Shown here one piece after another: positions 51,460 to 62,389 of a stretch of 64,000 nucleotides of DNA. Source of the DNA: Mangifera indica (lineage: Eukaryota; Streptophyta; Magnoliopsida; Sapindales; Anacardiaceae); contig NC_058138.1 of assembly GCF_011075055.1 (NCBI RefSeq), forward strand, positions 8,080,001-8,144,000, in the 5' to 3' direction. The translations under genes were made by a program, and so were the position numbers. The notes under the pieces are model-generated. The model saw only the letters and a list, made by a program, of their open reading frames with translations. It had not been told where the DNA came from and did not search any database. Positions within the stretch are counted from its first letter, which is position 1. Each line of letters begins with the position of its first letter.

Positions 51460-51755
51460 TACCTTGGAAGTTCTGGCATAGGGACTAGGTGCTTGATGTA
51501 TGGCACGTTGTGGATGATATGGCTATCAACTTGCCCAAAGCACCTAGTAATTTTGGTGAAATTGTTGGGAAGCTTGTTTTGGTGGGGGGATTGAATTTTA
51601 AAGTTGTAAGGGAGATCCTTAACAAGATGGAAGATTACAGGTTCCAGAAAACTCTTTTCGATGCAGCCATGAGGACAATTAGTTTGAGTCCATCTGGGCA
51701 AAATATTTTGGAATCTCAAGCATCTGATATTGAGTCCTGCCGGAGTTTGTTCTAG
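51460..51755 (+). pseudogene. eIF(iso)4G-like C-terminal (MA3/MIF4G region) fragment
   Basis: From about 51509 the frame reads DDMAINLPKAPSNFGEIVGK and continues for 80 residues to ASDIESCRSLF and a stop at 51753. This resembles the C-terminal helical repeats of the plant initiation factor eIF(iso)4G, a scaffold that binds eIF4A and eIF3. Just upstream GTRCLMYGTL is in a different frame, so there is a frameshift near 51510. No earlier exons are visible. The 700 bp after the stop may be the parent gene's 3' UTR. It is either a truncated duplicate or a captured fragment. Confidence 0.55.
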
Positions 51756-52676
51756 CAGTCTAATATTTCTATGAACAAGTACTTCAGTTTCAGATTCCAC
51801 AAAGACCTCTTGTGCTTGCTTTCAGGGCTTCATAACCTCAAGGCGAACAACTTGTATTATTCGATAAGCTGGAGATGCCAAAAACAAAATAGGTAATTTT
51901 ATTGAGTCTTGTATATTTTTCTGAGGTCAGAGCTATACGTTTTATTGGGGGAAGAATCAAACTATAGAAAACCATGGATTTTGTTCCTGAGTATGGCCTA
52001 ATATTGTGGCAAAATCGCTCGAGGAAGAGTGGCTCTTTCGAGGGATCAAGTTATTTTGTATTTGATTAGTTTTTCGAACAATTTTTTACTTTCTTGATTG
52101 AGTGTCTAGTTTGTTGTTCCAACAATTTGCCTTTCCCTCAACTGGACGAAATACCAATTATTCTTTCTGCTCCTTTGGCTTGGGTTATCTTTCTTCCAAC
52201 TAACATCACTTGTGTCTATAATTGGAATCACTTGATTTTGTTTTACTGTTCTTGAATAGTTTGGAAAACGATTTAGTTCTATTTGACATTTTGATCAGTA
52301 TTGTATGATGGTTCTCAGAAGTTGAAAATATTTCCATCTTTATCCTACGATTCTCAGTAGTCTGTAACATCATGGTTTGGAATGTTATGTGATGATTCTC
52401 AGTTGTTTATAATTTCATGTTTTGGTATTGTATTTGGTAGCTTTCAAAGAGTCAATAACATTGTGTATTGTTGCATTTGGAATCACATAACTGACTGCAT
52501 TCATATGAATTTACAAATAGCAAATCCTTTATATGTGGTTTCTCTCAAATAAAACTATTTCTAGACTAACACCCGACGGGAAAAAGGGAGGGAAAGAGTC
52601 CAAGAACATGAAAATGGGTGGCAAAGGAAGAACAAAAAGGAAAACTTTTGAGGTGGGAAAGTGACCTGAAATGGAA
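51756..52676. other. Non-coding flank of the eIF(iso)4G-like fragment
   Basis: Less AT-rich than its surroundings and with repeated GATTCTCAG-like words (52310-52410). It could be 3' UTR. No exon is supported. Minus-strand frames at 52529-52860 run through a TA repeat and have no domain features. Confidence 0.35.
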
Positions 52677-52700
52677 TATATATATATATATATATATATT
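52677..52700. repeat. (AT)n microsatellite
   Basis: About 12 AT dinucleotides. Confidence 0.9.
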
Positions 52701-53999
52701 GAATGAAAGATTGAGCCATTTTGTGACATGTAGAGAATTGTTCTTTCCTTCTGTTTGCTGCTGCAAAGACTTTTATCATTTCTGCATTGGGTCTTAACTT
52801 TTTATCCTTTTGTGCTTGCTTGACGAATTGACTTGTTGATGGGGAAAATTTTGTTTGCATATGGAATAGAGAAGCATTGTGTCAGCCATGATGCCATTCC
52901 CCATGAGCATCAGCCATTGGCAGAATTTTGTATATTTTAAGACCTGTGGGCTTCTCTTACATTAGGATGGGTGTGGTCGATATAATATTTTATTACTGAA
53001 AATGTAAATGTGGTTGATATAATATTTTATTATTAAAAATAAAATATTATAACAAAAATAGTTTATTTTATGAAATTATTGGATATAGATTTATTATTAT
53101 GTTTGAAAAAAAGATAAATTATTTGATATAAAGTTATTATTATAATTGATAAAATTGATGAAATAAACTACTTAAACAAGAATTCTTCCTAGATATACCA
53201 TCGGCCAAAGCACTCTGCTGAGCTGACACTGAGACGAAAAGGAATTAACACATTCAACTGAAGCAAGACTGATTGGAAAACAGCCGAAAATCAGACTGAG
53301 TTGACAAGAGGCAGGAACCCGGTCTTGATTAGCAATTTCTGGCAGTCTCAGTTAGGAAAAGTTCTTCCATAATACATTCGCGAAAGAATTGAATCCATCA
53401 GATACAGCTTTTTCACACCATTGTGCTGCAGAAACTAAAGCCTTGAGACTGACAGACCTCAGCTGAGGAAGAGAAGAACAAACCCCTTTTTGTGATTTCT
53501 TTCTATGAAAGAATCATACCAACAATTGATTTCTACATGATACATTTTTGATTAAAAGAGTTTTATCAGTTCAAAAAGATTTTCTTTTTGCATTAAAAAA
53601 TTGTTCAAGTTGGATCCTTTCAATTAGTTCACTAAGTGTCAAACGTTTAATTATTCGACTGTATCAACGGATTCAGTTAAGTCAAATGTTACTGCTGAAA
53701 CATTGAAGAATTGAAATCTTAGATTAAAAACTATATATAAATGGTATAAACTACTTAAACAAGAAATTCTTGAACATCAAACCACTATTATTAGCTATAT
53801 CAAAAAATTTCCATTAATAAAAGAGAAAGATGTAAATCTATTGGAAAATAAAATATACGTATGTTGGATGAAATGGTTCTTGTCGTCTACTTTAATAAGA
53901 AATCATTGATTAAACTGAATAACTAAATATCAATAAGGAATCTATTAGAAAATAAAAAAAGAGAAATAATGATTAAAAAGTTTTAATGACAAAACAAAT
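52701..53999. other. Intergenic DNA with a possible coding remnant
   Basis: 52960-53170 is AT-rich with inverted ATAATATTTTATTATT words (MITE-like). On the minus strand 53477-53349 reads LRSVSLKALVSAAQWCEKAV then SDGFNSFANVLWKNFS and a stop. The composition looks like real protein and a TCCTCAG acceptor precedes it, but I do not recognise the family and no neighbouring exon is evident. The rest shows nothing identifiable. Confidence 0.3.
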
Positions 54000-54295
54000 A
54001 TCACTGTCTCTTGCCATTATAGTTTCCTTTTGTTTTTTAAAATTTACGGGATTTGTCGTATAATAAGTAAAGGTTTATGTAAAATTAGACGATTTTTTGT
54101 TGTGGGTGTAAATGTGTGAACCTAAGACTCTGTAAATATTCCACATGTTAATCACATTGGCATGCCCCACTTAGAAAATAATACTTGGACTTTGAATAAT
54201 TGCCAGTCAACAAAAATATCTGAAACTGAGAATGTGTAATATAATTTGAGCTAAAATAAATATTGCCCCTATGCTGAATTTTTAAAAGAAAGTTA
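54000..54295 (+). repeat. Duplicate of the upstream region of the receptor-like protein gene
   Basis: Matches 56650-56775 (CCTTTTGTTTTTTAAAATTT; TTTTTTGTTGTGGGTGTAAA) and then 57230-57385 (AATACTTGGACTTTGAATAA; GAATGTGTAATATAATTTGA). The two blocks are adjacent here but lie about 455 bp apart next to the gene. Confidence 0.75.
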
Positions 54296-54815
54296 TTTAT
54301 TAACACAAATTCATTATACACTCAAGAATGAAAAAAATTGTCCCAATTCAATACACAATCAAAGACAAAATTTTGTCTCAAATTCATTATACACTCAAGA
54401 GAGAAAAAAATTGTCCCAATACAATACACAATCAATGACGAAAAATTTTGTGCTTAATTCATTATACATTTAAGGACAAAAAAAATTGTCCGTATTTCAT
54501 TATACAATCAAAGACGAAAAATTTTGTCACTAAATATGTGTTTTTAGGGACTAAATAGAGTTATTTGGGATGAAAGTTAATTCATTTATGGACAAAAATA
54601 TTCGTCCCAAAATATGTATCATTTTATAACAAAATATTATTTAATCCTTAATGATAGATTATTAGGGATGACTTCCTTTTTCTTGGGTTTTACCTTTTGC
54701 TAGCACACATTTTTTGATGATTTAATCTTTTGTTACAATTGATTTTTTGAGACGAATTTATGGCTTTATGAGACGAAAATTTCATCATGTTTCATGAAAT
54801 TTGTTATAGCGTATG
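54296..54815. mobile_element. Degenerate CACTA-like element with internal tandem repeats
   Basis: The right end (AAATTTGTTATAGCG, 54799-54813) is a decayed version of the CACTACAACAAATTT inverted end seen at 57030-57082, and the preceding GAGACGAAAATTTCATC matches as well. Positions 54305-54540 hold about four tandem units of roughly 62 bp (TTCATTATACACTCAAG, then AAAAAATTGTCC and a GACGAAAAATTTTGT variant). No left end was fixed. Confidence 0.4.
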
Positions 54816-55570
54816 ACTCTCATGTGGTTGGTTCAACCCTAAAGGGGGTTTTCAACTTGGATAGGGTTTCTCGTTTCTAAAAAAAAAAAACTATAAGTTT
54901 AAAAATAAATCATCTTTAATATTTAAATATTCAAAATATATCTCATTTTCGTAGATATGAGATAATTCCTTTTAAAAGTTAAAAATCTCTTCTCTTATCT
55001 CACATCTTTTATTCTTATCTCGAATGAAAATTTATCATATTTAAAAAATTTAAAGACAATAATAATAAATACTATATATAACATTCCATATAGTAGATAC
55101 ATAGATTTTTAGATTTGTAATTAGTTGTTAATAAACAATGTTATACAATTAAAATTGAATAATATAAATGTTAATAAGGCCAAAAGACTAGTTCCATCCA
55201 AAGTTTGTTGAAATGACAAATTCCTACTGTTTAAGTTTAAAAAAACCCCAAATATTCACTTTTCCTTCATATTCTTTTTATTTTTTCTATTTTCCCTTTT
55301 TGAAAGTTTGAGGGGTAAAATATAATTTTTAACAATATTTGGTGTGTTAAAGAAAAATTTCAAGAAGATTTTGGAAATTCAAAAAATTTTGAGGGTGTTC
55401 TTGAAAATTTTAAATTTTCAATATGTTTCTCGTTAGTTTTAAAAATAACAATTACACCCTCAAAGAATTAACCAAAACATAATATTTCGAAGTTAGTTAA
55501 AATTTTAATACTTTTTAGGGGTTTAAGTGATAATTTTTTATGTTGATAATGATATATCGATTTTTCCATT
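54813..55570 (+). repeat. Segmental duplication, copy 2 (partner 50706-51320)
   Basis: The longer of the two copies. It includes the GGCCAAAAGACTAGTTCCAT MITE-like end at 55177 and about 130 bp missing from the partner. The intact MULE-MITE at 55585 lies immediately beyond the shared region. Confidence 0.75.
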
Positions 55571-55584
55571 TATGTTAAGTGTTA

Positions 55585-56308
55585 GGCCGAAAGACTTATT
55601 CCCACCCAAAGTATAGTGAAATCTTAAACTCTCACTCTCCAACTTTTAAAAACTTAAACACCTACTTATAAGTAAAGTTATGCTAAAAATTTCAGTTAGG
55701 GTTAGGGATAAAACCGTTATTTACTAAAAAATTTAAAGTTTTATCACTTTTCCTCCCTAGGTTTAAAAAACTTACAATTTCCCCCAACCTAAAGTTTGAA
55801 AACTGACAAATACCCCCCTAGGGTTTGTTTCTTTTCTCTCCAACATCGATTTGCCATCTTCGATTGTTAGCCGTTCTCCCTCCCTCCTTATCTCTCCTTC
55901 CGATCGCTCTCTCTTTCCTCTCCAGTCGAGACAAAGATGAAATCATCTTCGTTCCATAGATGAAGACTCATCGTCTTCATCTCAATCGAAAGAGTGACCA
56001 GAGGGAGAGGACAACCGATGGTCGAAAATGATGAATAAATGTTGGAGAGAAGAAGAACAAACCTTAGGGGCGTATTTGTTAGTTTTCAAACTTTGGGTCG
56101 GGGGGAAATTGAAACATTTCTAAACTTGAGGTGGAAAAATGATAAAACTTTAATTTTTAAAATTTTTAATGAATAACAGTTTTACCCCTAACCCTAACTG
56201 AGTTTTTTAATAAAAATTTAATTATGAGTGGGTATTTGGGTTTTTGAAAGTTAGAGAGTGGAAGTTTGAGATTTCCCTATAGCTTGGGTGGGAATAAGTT
56301 TTTTGGCC
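55585..56308. mobile_element. Intact MULE-like MITE with perfect 9-bp target duplication
   Basis: 724 bp. The left end GGCCGAAAGACTTATTCCCA and the right end, on the minus strand, GGCCAAAAAACTTATTCCCA begin inverted arms of some 250 bp each. Flanking nonamers TAAGTGTTA are identical (55576-55584 and 56309-56317), the hallmark of Mutator-type insertion. The core (55920-55990) carries GACAAAGATGAAATC and GATGAAGAC-type words and CT-rich flanks. No coding capacity; it must have been moved by a transposase encoded elsewhere. It could fold into a long hairpin. Confidence 0.9.
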
Positions 56309-56649
56309 TAAGTGTTAATGACAATTTTATGATTTCAATAGAAATGCAAAATAATCATTTCTAGGAAACCAAACCAATTCAACGATGCAAGTGAATGTTA
56401 AGTGAAAATTTGACTTTTTGAAACTTCAGAGGTGGGAATTTATCTTTTTCAAACTGAAATAATGAAAATTATCATTTCATCACACCTTGGTTATGCTACA
56501 AAAAAAAGACATTAATCAGCGAGAGAAAAATAATTTATCTGATCACAATAAGTATTATTTTTATGATTTTAGTGACTAATTATTTATACTCTCAATAAAA
56601 CTAAATAAATTTATGATTTCAAAAAGTGAAATGGTTATTAAAAAATTTT

Positions 56650-57385
56650 AATAACAGAAAAAATCCTATCGTTTTTTCTTGTTATATTTCCTTTTGTTTT
56701 TTAAAATTTAAGAGATTTGTTGAATAATAGGTAAAGGTTTCTGTAAAATTAGATGATTTTTTGTTGTGGGTGTAAATTTTGGTGCTATATACTGATCATT
56801 ACTACATCAGACTTGTGAATGCTTTTAAAAATTTTTTATTGCTCAAGCACTTTGTCACTTCTATTAGATAACATTTTGTTCTTGTGATTTCAAAAAAATT
56901 CTACAGTTTGGTGATCATCGCATATCTGTGTGCATAGGGAGATTGGTAGTAATTCATTTTTGGACATTAAAATTAAACTGGTAATGCGATTTGATGTGAT
57001 GTTCCACTTAACTCTTTAAGATGAATTTTAATTTTTTGAGACGGAAATTTTTTGCTACCTTTTATTAAATTTGTTGTAGTGATAGACTTCTTTGAATGAA
57101 TGTTTCTTTGGTAGAAATTATGCGAACTGGAAAATACAGTAAAACATTTCACAAAAGCAGTTTCCTAAATAATAAGGGTGTCGTTGGTATTTTCCCTTTA
57201 ACATCTAACTCTATTTGCATTTGCATAAGAATGTGTAAATATTCCACATTGGCATGCTCCACTTGGAAAATAATACTTGGACTTTGAATAATTGCCAGTC
57301 AACGAAAATATCTGAAACTAAGAATGTGTAATATAATTTGAGCTAAAATAAATATTGCCTCCACGGTGAATTTTTAAAGAAAGTA
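56650..57385 (+). repeat. Proximal upstream region of the receptor-like protein gene (duplicated at 54000-54295)
   Basis: 56650-56775 and 57230-57385 are the two halves that are contiguous in the distal copy. The 455 bp between them include a CACTA-like end. Either this copy gained an insertion or the distal copy lost the segment. Confidence 0.65.
57030..57082 (-). repeat. CACTA-like terminal repeat
   Basis: Read on the minus strand it starts CACTACAACAAATTTAATAA and continues to a CCGTCTCAAAAAATT block, the end structure of many plant CACTA (En/Spm-like) elements. The matching opposite end was not identified. Confidence 0.5.
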
Positions 57386-57442
57386 ATTTAATTCATGACA
57401 TCATAGCAGCATAACGATGACAATATTGACTCTTCACTTTTT

Positions 57443-57452
57443 TCTATTTAAA
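57443..57452 (+). promoter_or_regulatory. TATA-like box of the receptor-like protein gene
   Basis: TCTATTTAAA lies 40-48 bp before the ATG at 57490. Transcription starting about 30 bp downstream would fall near 57475, after the in-frame ATG at 57460. The leader would be very short. Confidence 0.5.
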
Positions 57453-57489
57453 ACCCTGTATGTTCTTGTGGTTTCATCATTCAAGAAAA

Positions 57490-59883
57490 ATGGGTTGTCT
57501 AATGTGGGCTTATCAAATTCTATGCATTCAGTTGTTATTTTTGTGTTCTCAAAGTTCTGCAACACTCTACTCTTATGACCAGAGTTATGCATTGCTCCAA
57601 TTTAAACAACACTTTTCCTTCATCAATACTTCTTCCTTTGGTTGTGATTATTTTCAACCCTCTTATCCAAAAATGATGTCTTGGAAAGAGGATAAGGATT
57701 GCTGCTTATGGGATGGTGTCACATGTGATTCTTTAACAGGCCATGTGATTGATCTCGACCTTAGTTGTGCCTGGCTTCATGGAAGTTTTCCTTCAAACAC
57801 TAGTCTTTTCCTTCTTAATCATTTGCAAAGGCTAAACTTAGCTTTTAATGATTTCAATCTTTCTTATATTTCTTCTGATTTGAATCATTTGTCTAGTTTG
57901 ACACATCTTAATCTGTCATGCTCAAACTTTTTTGGTGAAATTCCTTCTGAAATCACCCACTTGTCTAAATTGATTGTGCTTGATCTTTCTAGAAATTACT
58001 TTGATGGCCTTTCAATTGAAACAAATACTTTAAAGGGGTTAGTTCAAAATTTGACCAAATTAGCAGAACTTCATCTTAATGATGTAAACATGTCTACCGT
58101 TGTACCAAGTTCCTTCATGAATTTATCTTCTTTTTTATCTTTTTTAAGTCTCTCTTTTTGTGAATTGCGAGGAAACTTTCCAAATAGCATCTTTCACCTA
58201 CCAAGTTTAAAAACCGTCGATTTATCATATAATCATGATTTGGCAGTTGTTTTCCCAAAGGCTAACTGGAGTAGCCCCCTCCAATTTTTGGATGTGTCTT
58301 TCACAGCTTTTTCTGGAGAATTACCAAGTTCTCTTGGAAATCTCAAGTATTTGACACATTTTGCTGCCGAAAATTGCGGTCTTAATGGGTCAGTACCTAT
58401 TTCACTTGGAAACCTTCCAAATTTAGTTCATATTTCTTTACGTTATAACTCTTTCAATGGGTCTCTGCCATCTTGGTTATTCACTCAACCTTCGTTACGG
58501 TATGTAGACTTGAGTATTAACCAACTAACAGGCACTATAAATAAATTTCATAGTAAGTCATTGGAAACTCTCTATTTAGATAATAATCGATTGCACGGAT
58601 CAATTCCAAGTTCATTATTTGAACTTGTTAATTTAACTAGTCTCTCTCTTTCTTTGGACAATTCAAGTGCCATTGATCTTTACTTGTTTTCAAAGCTTAA
58701 GAAACTTAAAGTGATTGACTTTTCTCATGTCAGTTTATCTTTGAGCACCCCATTCAAAGGAAACTCTTCCCTTCCGCAACTCATCTGGTTGAGATTATCT
58801 GCTTGTAACTTGAGCGAATTCCCTAAGATTTTAAGGAAATCAGATCAATTGAGTTGGCTTGACCTTTCCGGAAATAGAATCCATGGCCGAATTCCTAAGT
58901 GGATGTGGAACATTGGAAAGGAAAGTTTGGAATCATTAAATCTTTCCCACAACTTTCTTACAACCATAGATCACCTTCCATGGAAAAAACTTCAATATCT
59001 AAACCTTCATTCCAACTTCATTCAAGCATCATTTCCAATTGCATTGCCTGAGTTAGGAATTCTTTTATTGTCAAACAACAATTTGACAGGAGAGATCCCC
59101 CACTTGTGCAATATCAATAGATTACTCTATGTCGATCTTTCAAATAACAACTTGAATGGTACAATTCTTGAATGCATGATAAACTCCAGTAGTCTTTGCA
59201 TCTTGGATGTACAAAAAAATAGATTGCACGGCAACATTCCCAATGCATTTGCACAGGGCAATTATTTTCAGTTACTTAACTTCAATGGTAATAAACTTGA
59301 AGGGCCACTCCCACAAAGTTTGGTTAATTGTACAAGGCTTCAAGTTTTAGATCTTGGAAACAACAACATAAATGGTAGCTTCCCCTATTGGTTGGGAGAT
59401 CTTCCCAATTTGCAGGTTCTTGTTCTTCGTTTCAACACCTTTTCTAGTTTTGATTGGGGTTCTTTTGAATTTAATCGTAGTTTCCCAATGTTGAGAATCT
59501 TAGATCTCTCACACAACAATTTTAATGGTTATTTGCCAACAAGGCTTTTTGAGAATCTAAAAGCTATGATGAATCTTGATGAAGAAAAAAGGATATTGAA
59601 TTATAAAGACGATTCATATTATCAAATAGAGATGGTAGTTAAAGTTTCCGAATTTCAAGTGGTGAAAATTTTTAGTACTTCTACTACCATTGATTTTTCA
59701 AACAATTGCTTTCATGGAGAAATTTCAAGCTCAATTGGAAAACTTCGTTCACTTCAACGACTCAATCTTTCTCATAATAGCCTAACTGGTCAGATTCCAT
59801 TCTCATTGGGAGACTTGACTGCACTTGAAATCTTAGATCTATCTTCAAACAACCTTGTTGGAGAGATTCCAACTTCTTCATAA
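57490..59883 (+). CDS. LRR receptor-like protein (RLP, Cf/Hcr type), C-terminally truncated
   Basis: A single exon of 797 residues. Proteins of this family sit in the plasma membrane and sense pathogen or developmental signals. A signal peptide covers residues 1-25 (MGCLMWAYQILCIQLLFLCS). The LRRNT_2 cap holds DQSYALLQFKQ and the paired-Cys DCCLWDGVTC. Some 25 extracellular LRRs of the LxxLxLSxNxxxGxIP type follow, with many N-glycosylation sites. The island region is at about 696-737 (YKDDSYYQIEMVVKVSEF). After it only about two LRRs remain and the frame stops at EIPTSS. The usual last LRRs, acidic stretch, transmembrane helix and short tail are absent, so the product would be secreted. I prefer Met at 57490 over 57460: it starts the signal peptide, has A at -3 and G at +4, and lies downstream of the TATA-like box. 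It may be a recent pseudogene or a soluble form. Confidence 0.88.
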   Translation: MGCLMWAYQILCIQLLFLCSQSSATLYSYDQSYALLQFKQHFSFINTSSFGCDYFQPSYPKMMSWKEDKDCCLWDGVTCDSLTGHVIDLDLSCAWLHGSFPSNTSLFLLNHLQRLNLAFNDFNLSYISSDLNHLSSLTHLNLSCSNFFGEIPSEITHLSKLIVLDLSRNYFDGLSIETNTLKGLVQNLTKLAELHLNDVNMSTVVPSSFMNLSSFLSFLSLSFCELRGNFPNSIFHLPSLKTVDLSYNHDLAVVFPKANWSSPLQFLDVSFTAFSGELPSSLGNLKYLTHFAAENCGLNGSVPISLGNLPNLVHISLRYNSFNGSLPSWLFTQPSLRYVDLSINQLTGTINKFHSKSLETLYLDNNRLHGSIPSSLFELVNLTSLSLSLDNSSAIDLYLFSKLKKLKVIDFSHVSLSLSTPFKGNSSLPQLIWLRLSACNLSEFPKILRKSDQLSWLDLSGNRIHGRIPKWMWNIGKESLESLNLSHNFLTTIDHLPWKKLQYLNLHSNFIQASFPIALPELGILLLSNNNLTGEIPHLCNINRLLYVDLSNNNLNGTILECMINSSSLCILDVQKNRLHGNIPNAFAQGNYFQLLNFNGNKLEGPLPQSLVNCTRLQVLDLGNNNINGSFPYWLGDLPNLQVLVLRFNTFSSFDWGSFEFNRSFPMLRILDLSHNNFNGYLPTRLFENLKAMMNLDEEKRILNYKDDSYYQIEMVVKVSEFQVVKIFSTSTTIDFSNNCFHGEISSSIGKLRSLQRLNLSHNSLTGQIPFSLGDLTALEILDLSSNNLVGEIPTSS

Positions 59884-62389
59884 GGTCAATTTGGTTAAAT
59901 TATACATCTTCTTTTCCATTATTGATAATTAATGTTATATGATTATATATTAATGTCATTCCCACTTTAATAATGCAGGTACTTCCATGCGCGTGATCAT
60001 GTAAGGTGTGAAGATCAATGTCATAAAGGATTGCCAAAGTTCAGGATTCATTGTTTGCAGTTAAATATATATAGCATCCAATAAAGTTGTCCATCAGACA
60101 CTCTGAACAAATTTCAAATTTTCCTTGCACTAATTTCAATATGTGGTTATGTTTTTACTTCTGGATTTTATTGAAGTATATGAACCTTGTGATGTGAAGA
60201 GATGTATTCTGTCTATGATGTGATTTAAAAGAACCGATTCGTTTCCAAAACAATTAATCATTAATCATTAAAAGATTTCAACTTTAATAAATGCAAAGGA
60301 TATCCTGTTAAATCGTTTGATACGAATTACTTGAATGACATTTTTGCTAGTTTTTAATAGAGTAATACTGGCATTTAAATTTACTTTCACAATGATATTA
60401 TGATGCATTATTGTGTCTTTGACAAACAAACAAAAGAAAGACGCAAAAAAGTGTGCAGGAGGAATAGATATGTTATAAATCCATTAAATCAAAGGTGACT
60501 GTTGTTATAAAAATTCATGATGAATCGTGCATAACAAATCACAACCGTTAATTATACAAAATTATTTGAACACTTTAACTAATATTTATTTCAAAGTTTA
60601 TAGAAGAACATATTTCAACCATCATTTAGAAGTTTCGAATCTTTACACAGAAACTTGTAATGGTAAGAGTTCCAATTTGAGTTTGACTCATTTTAGCTAA
60701 ATATAGATTCAAACTTGAGTTAACTCAACTCAAATTCACTTTTTATACAAAGACCCTTTGAAAAATCCTAATTTCACCACTGGATAAAGAAGGAGATTGA
60801 GCCCTAATAGGAAATTTTCATCATAATTATGCGTTTGGTTTTGAAAATATTTTATTATTAAATTTAAAATATTACCTTAAAGATAAATTACTTAGAAGAT
60901 TATTGAATATAAATTATTACTTTCCTTGATAAAGTTTGATAAATATTGGTAGATATAAATAATTATTATGTTTGGTTAGAGATAATAAAAAAATATTAAC
61001 ATATTATTTCAATTAAATGTCTTTTGGTATAATTATTTTAAAATATCATACATGCCACCTATTATATTAAATAAAAATGAAGTTATTTTTGTCCAAAAAA
61101 ATTATTAACTAAATATATAATTATAATAAAATAAAGATTAATTTGATAATTTTTTAATACCTAAGGTGAAGATGACAATAATATTTTCTTTTATATTACC
61201 TGTCATATTATTATTTGTAATAAAAAATTATTAGAATCTTTTATTACTTGTCAACTAAACAAAGTAATATAACTAATAAAATATAAATTTCTAAAATAAT
61301 ACTTTTATCCTTGAACCAAACCCACCCAAAGATTTATCTTGGTTACTGGTTCCACCCTCAAAGACTTAGTAAACCAAATTGGTTCCTTTAATGATCACAT
61401 TAAACCTAGCAACACCTCGTTGGACTATAACACTACTTGCTTTTATTAAATCAATTAATGCCAATACAAAATAAGATATTTTTCAATATTCTCACATTGG
61501 GATAATATTAATTATTTTATTTCATGTAAAGAAAAGATTTTATAAAACGACTCTATTGTTCGTGCAAAATAAAAAAATTTTCAACATCCTCACATTTGGG
61601 TAATACTAACTATTTTATTTTATGTAACCAAAATATTTTATAAAATGACTCTCAAGTAGCTTATAAGAAAAGTTGTGATGTGACCATTTCTTTTAAAACA
61701 AAATAGTTTAAAGACAACACCTCAATAACAACACACTTAATAATTTAATAATGACCTCTAAGAAGGAACCAAAACAATTATTACATCCATTTATTGACAT
61801 AAAATCAATCTATGATTAACATTACTAGAACCCATATTACTATAGATCAATAATTTGGTAGTGTGACAAAAGTAACTCTTAACAAGTAATCTTTAATATA
61901 TATTATTCCTATTCAGTATTGATTGAGCTAGATCTCTCTTTAATTTTTATATTTTTAGAAAAAAAAAAAGAAATCTCAGATCTTCCAATGAAGTTTATAT
62001 GTTTAAACTAGCACTCTTGTGATGTCAAAATATGAAACATATACATACAACTATCATTCTTAAGATAATCAATATTCTTAAGACATGGTGTTGTATAATA
62101 ACAAATCATACATGCTTACATGCATAAAATAAACAAAAAAGAACAAAGATCATGATCAAACATTCATTAACTTAAATAAAAGTCCCTAGATAGAGAAAAC
62201 ATATCAAACTCCCACTAACCAAATATTTCAAAAGATCTTTACAACACTCTTGTTTTTAACATAGATTGTAAAGGTTATATGTCTTAGTCTTTTGGTTAGG
62301 GAAATATCCAACATCAACTATGTGCTTTAATCTACTAGTTGTATTGTTGTTCTTAATCAAGAACACGACTACACTATTATGATAATAAG
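59884..62389. other. 3' flank of the receptor-like protein gene and AT-rich intergenic DNA
   Basis: No transmembrane or tail exon of the RLP was found downstream; an acceptor-like AATGCAG at about 59981 leads only to stops. 60830-61310 has GTTTGGTT-type inverted ends and is probably an eroded MITE. 61470-61660 holds a two-copy tandem repeat of about 103 bp (TTTTCAA-ATTCTCACATT and TTTTCAACATCCTCACATT). 62150-62260 may be flanking non-coding sequence of the gypsy relic that follows. Confidence 0.45.

Noticed and set aside
51459..51800. Minus-strand frame of 113 codons
   Set aside because: It is antisense to the eIF(iso)4G-like fragment, whose plus-strand frame has clear family resemblance.
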